From JBGPIT01 sp041485125 (lineage in GTDB: Bacteria; Desulfobacterota; Binatia; UTPRO1): a stretch of 5,788 bases of DNA. The notes beneath the pieces are model-generated. The model had not been told where the DNA came from, did no database searches, and was given only the letters and a program-made list of their open reading frames with translations. A program made the translations under genes and the position numbers. Positions within the stretch are counted from its first letter, which is position 1, and every line of letters begins with the position of its first letter. Shown here piece by piece: positions 5,504-5,788 of the stretch. The stretch spans positions 1-5,788 of the forward strand of contig JBGPIT010000322.1 in NCBI GenBank assembly GCA_041485125.1, written 5' to 3'.

Positions 5504-5534
5504 GTTCTCTACGGAGAACTCGCCATAGGCGAGT
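5504..5534. repeat. Two overlapping perfect hairpins around the PAP2-like stop codon
   Basis: GTTCTC-TACG-GAGAAC (5504-5519) and ACTCGCC-ATA-GGCGAGT (5518-5534) are perfect inverted repeats sharing two bases, so only one stem at a time can form fully. The PAP2-like stop codon (5509-5511) sits at the edge of the first loop. Both lie at the 3' end of the minus-strand transcript, without a T-run. Confidence 0.5.
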
Positions 5535-5788
5535 GGGACGGATCGCGAAGCACATATTCGGCGAGCTGCTTGCCCATCTGGAAGCCGCGCTCGTTGTCTA
5601 CCGAGAAGTGTATGCCGGACCAGAGGCGGCTGTCTTTCGCCTCGGTCGCCATGGCCCGCCAGGCGTCGGCATTCTGTGGGAAGTAGTGGCTCAAGATGGT
5701 GGCGGCCGCGGCAGAGACCGTTGCGTGACCGGAGGTGTAGCTGGGGAAGTTGGGAGTCGGAATGGAGGAGTGAAGTCCAGCGTTCCGC
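5509..5788 (-). CDS. PAP2-superfamily / vanadium-dependent haloperoxidase-like protein, C-terminal part (5' end beyond right edge)
   Basis: The frame is open from the right edge to a TAG at 5509-5511, giving the last 92 residues. They hold two of the three PAP2 active-site motifs. 'PSYTSGHATVS' at visible residues 15-25 matches PSxxSGH, with His21 the conserved general acid. 'SRLWSGIHFSVDN' at 53-65 matches SRxxxGxHxxxD, with Arg54 contacting phosphate or vanadate and His60 the nucleophile or vanadate ligand. The wording around these motifs resembles secreted proteins annotated as vanadium-dependent haloperoxidases more than small membrane PAP2 phosphatases, and no membrane segment is visible in this part. 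Haloperoxidase and acid-phosphatase activities share the site and cannot be separated from the sequence. The N-terminus, any signal peptide and motif 1 are outside the window. A TTG inside the frame (5694) is not the start, because the first motif lies upstream of it. Codons such as ATA, GTA, AAA and AAT are more frequent than in its neighbours. Confidence 0.88.
   Translation of the reverse strand, partial: RNAGLHSSIPTPNFPSYTSGHATVSAAAATILSHYFPQNADAWRAMATEAKDSRLWSGIHFSVDNERGFQMGKQLAEYVLRDPSHSPMASSP

Overview
The window is high-GC DNA (about two thirds G+C by eye) and carries seven protein-coding genes, two of them cut by the window edges. No tRNA, rRNA, CRISPR array or insertion sequence was seen, and no gap between genes exceeds about 200 bases. 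The host looks Gram-negative. The left-edge gene encodes a CsgG-family lipoprotein, a type associated with the outer membrane, and glutathione-type enzymes (a glutathione S-transferase and a gamma-glutamylcyclotransferase) are present. A luciferase-like oxidoreductase of the kind usually tied to coenzyme F420 lies nearby. F420-type and glutathione-type enzymes together in a high-GC Gram-negative fit lineages such as Binatota, Myxococcota or related former Deltaproteobacteria. That placement is inference only.

Layout, left to right. Positions 1-718 (minus) hold most of a CsgG-family lipoprotein whose C-terminus is off the left edge. After a 195-base gap comes a complete luciferase-like monooxygenase-family gene (914-1756, minus). 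It diverges from msrA (1872-2531, plus) across a 115-base region containing a near-perfect 22-bp dyad. msrA is followed in the same direction by a glutathione S-transferase-like gene (2626-3432) and a gamma-glutamylcyclotransferase-like gene (3429-3941). The last two overlap by ATGA, so they are probably translationally coupled. The plus-strand trio reads as a small thiol-redox, repair and detoxification set.

This trio converges on a TetR-family regulator (3964-4641, minus) at a junction containing two perfect hairpins. The regulator diverges from a VOC-superfamily protein (4720-5427, plus). The short region between them holds a 20-bp, 7-of-8-matched inverted repeat overlapping a GATAAT -10-like element, the arrangement expected of an autoregulated TetR switch that also controls the VOC gene. 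The VOC protein shows a possible 2-His-1-Glu metal triad and a C-terminal extension of about 90 residues of unknown role.

The VOC gene converges on the C-terminal part of a PAP2 / vanadium-haloperoxidase-like gene (5509 to the right edge, minus), again across several perfect inverted repeats. No clearly new multi-gene system is visible. The best leads are the TetR/VOC unit with its operator and the unexplained VOC C-terminal extension.
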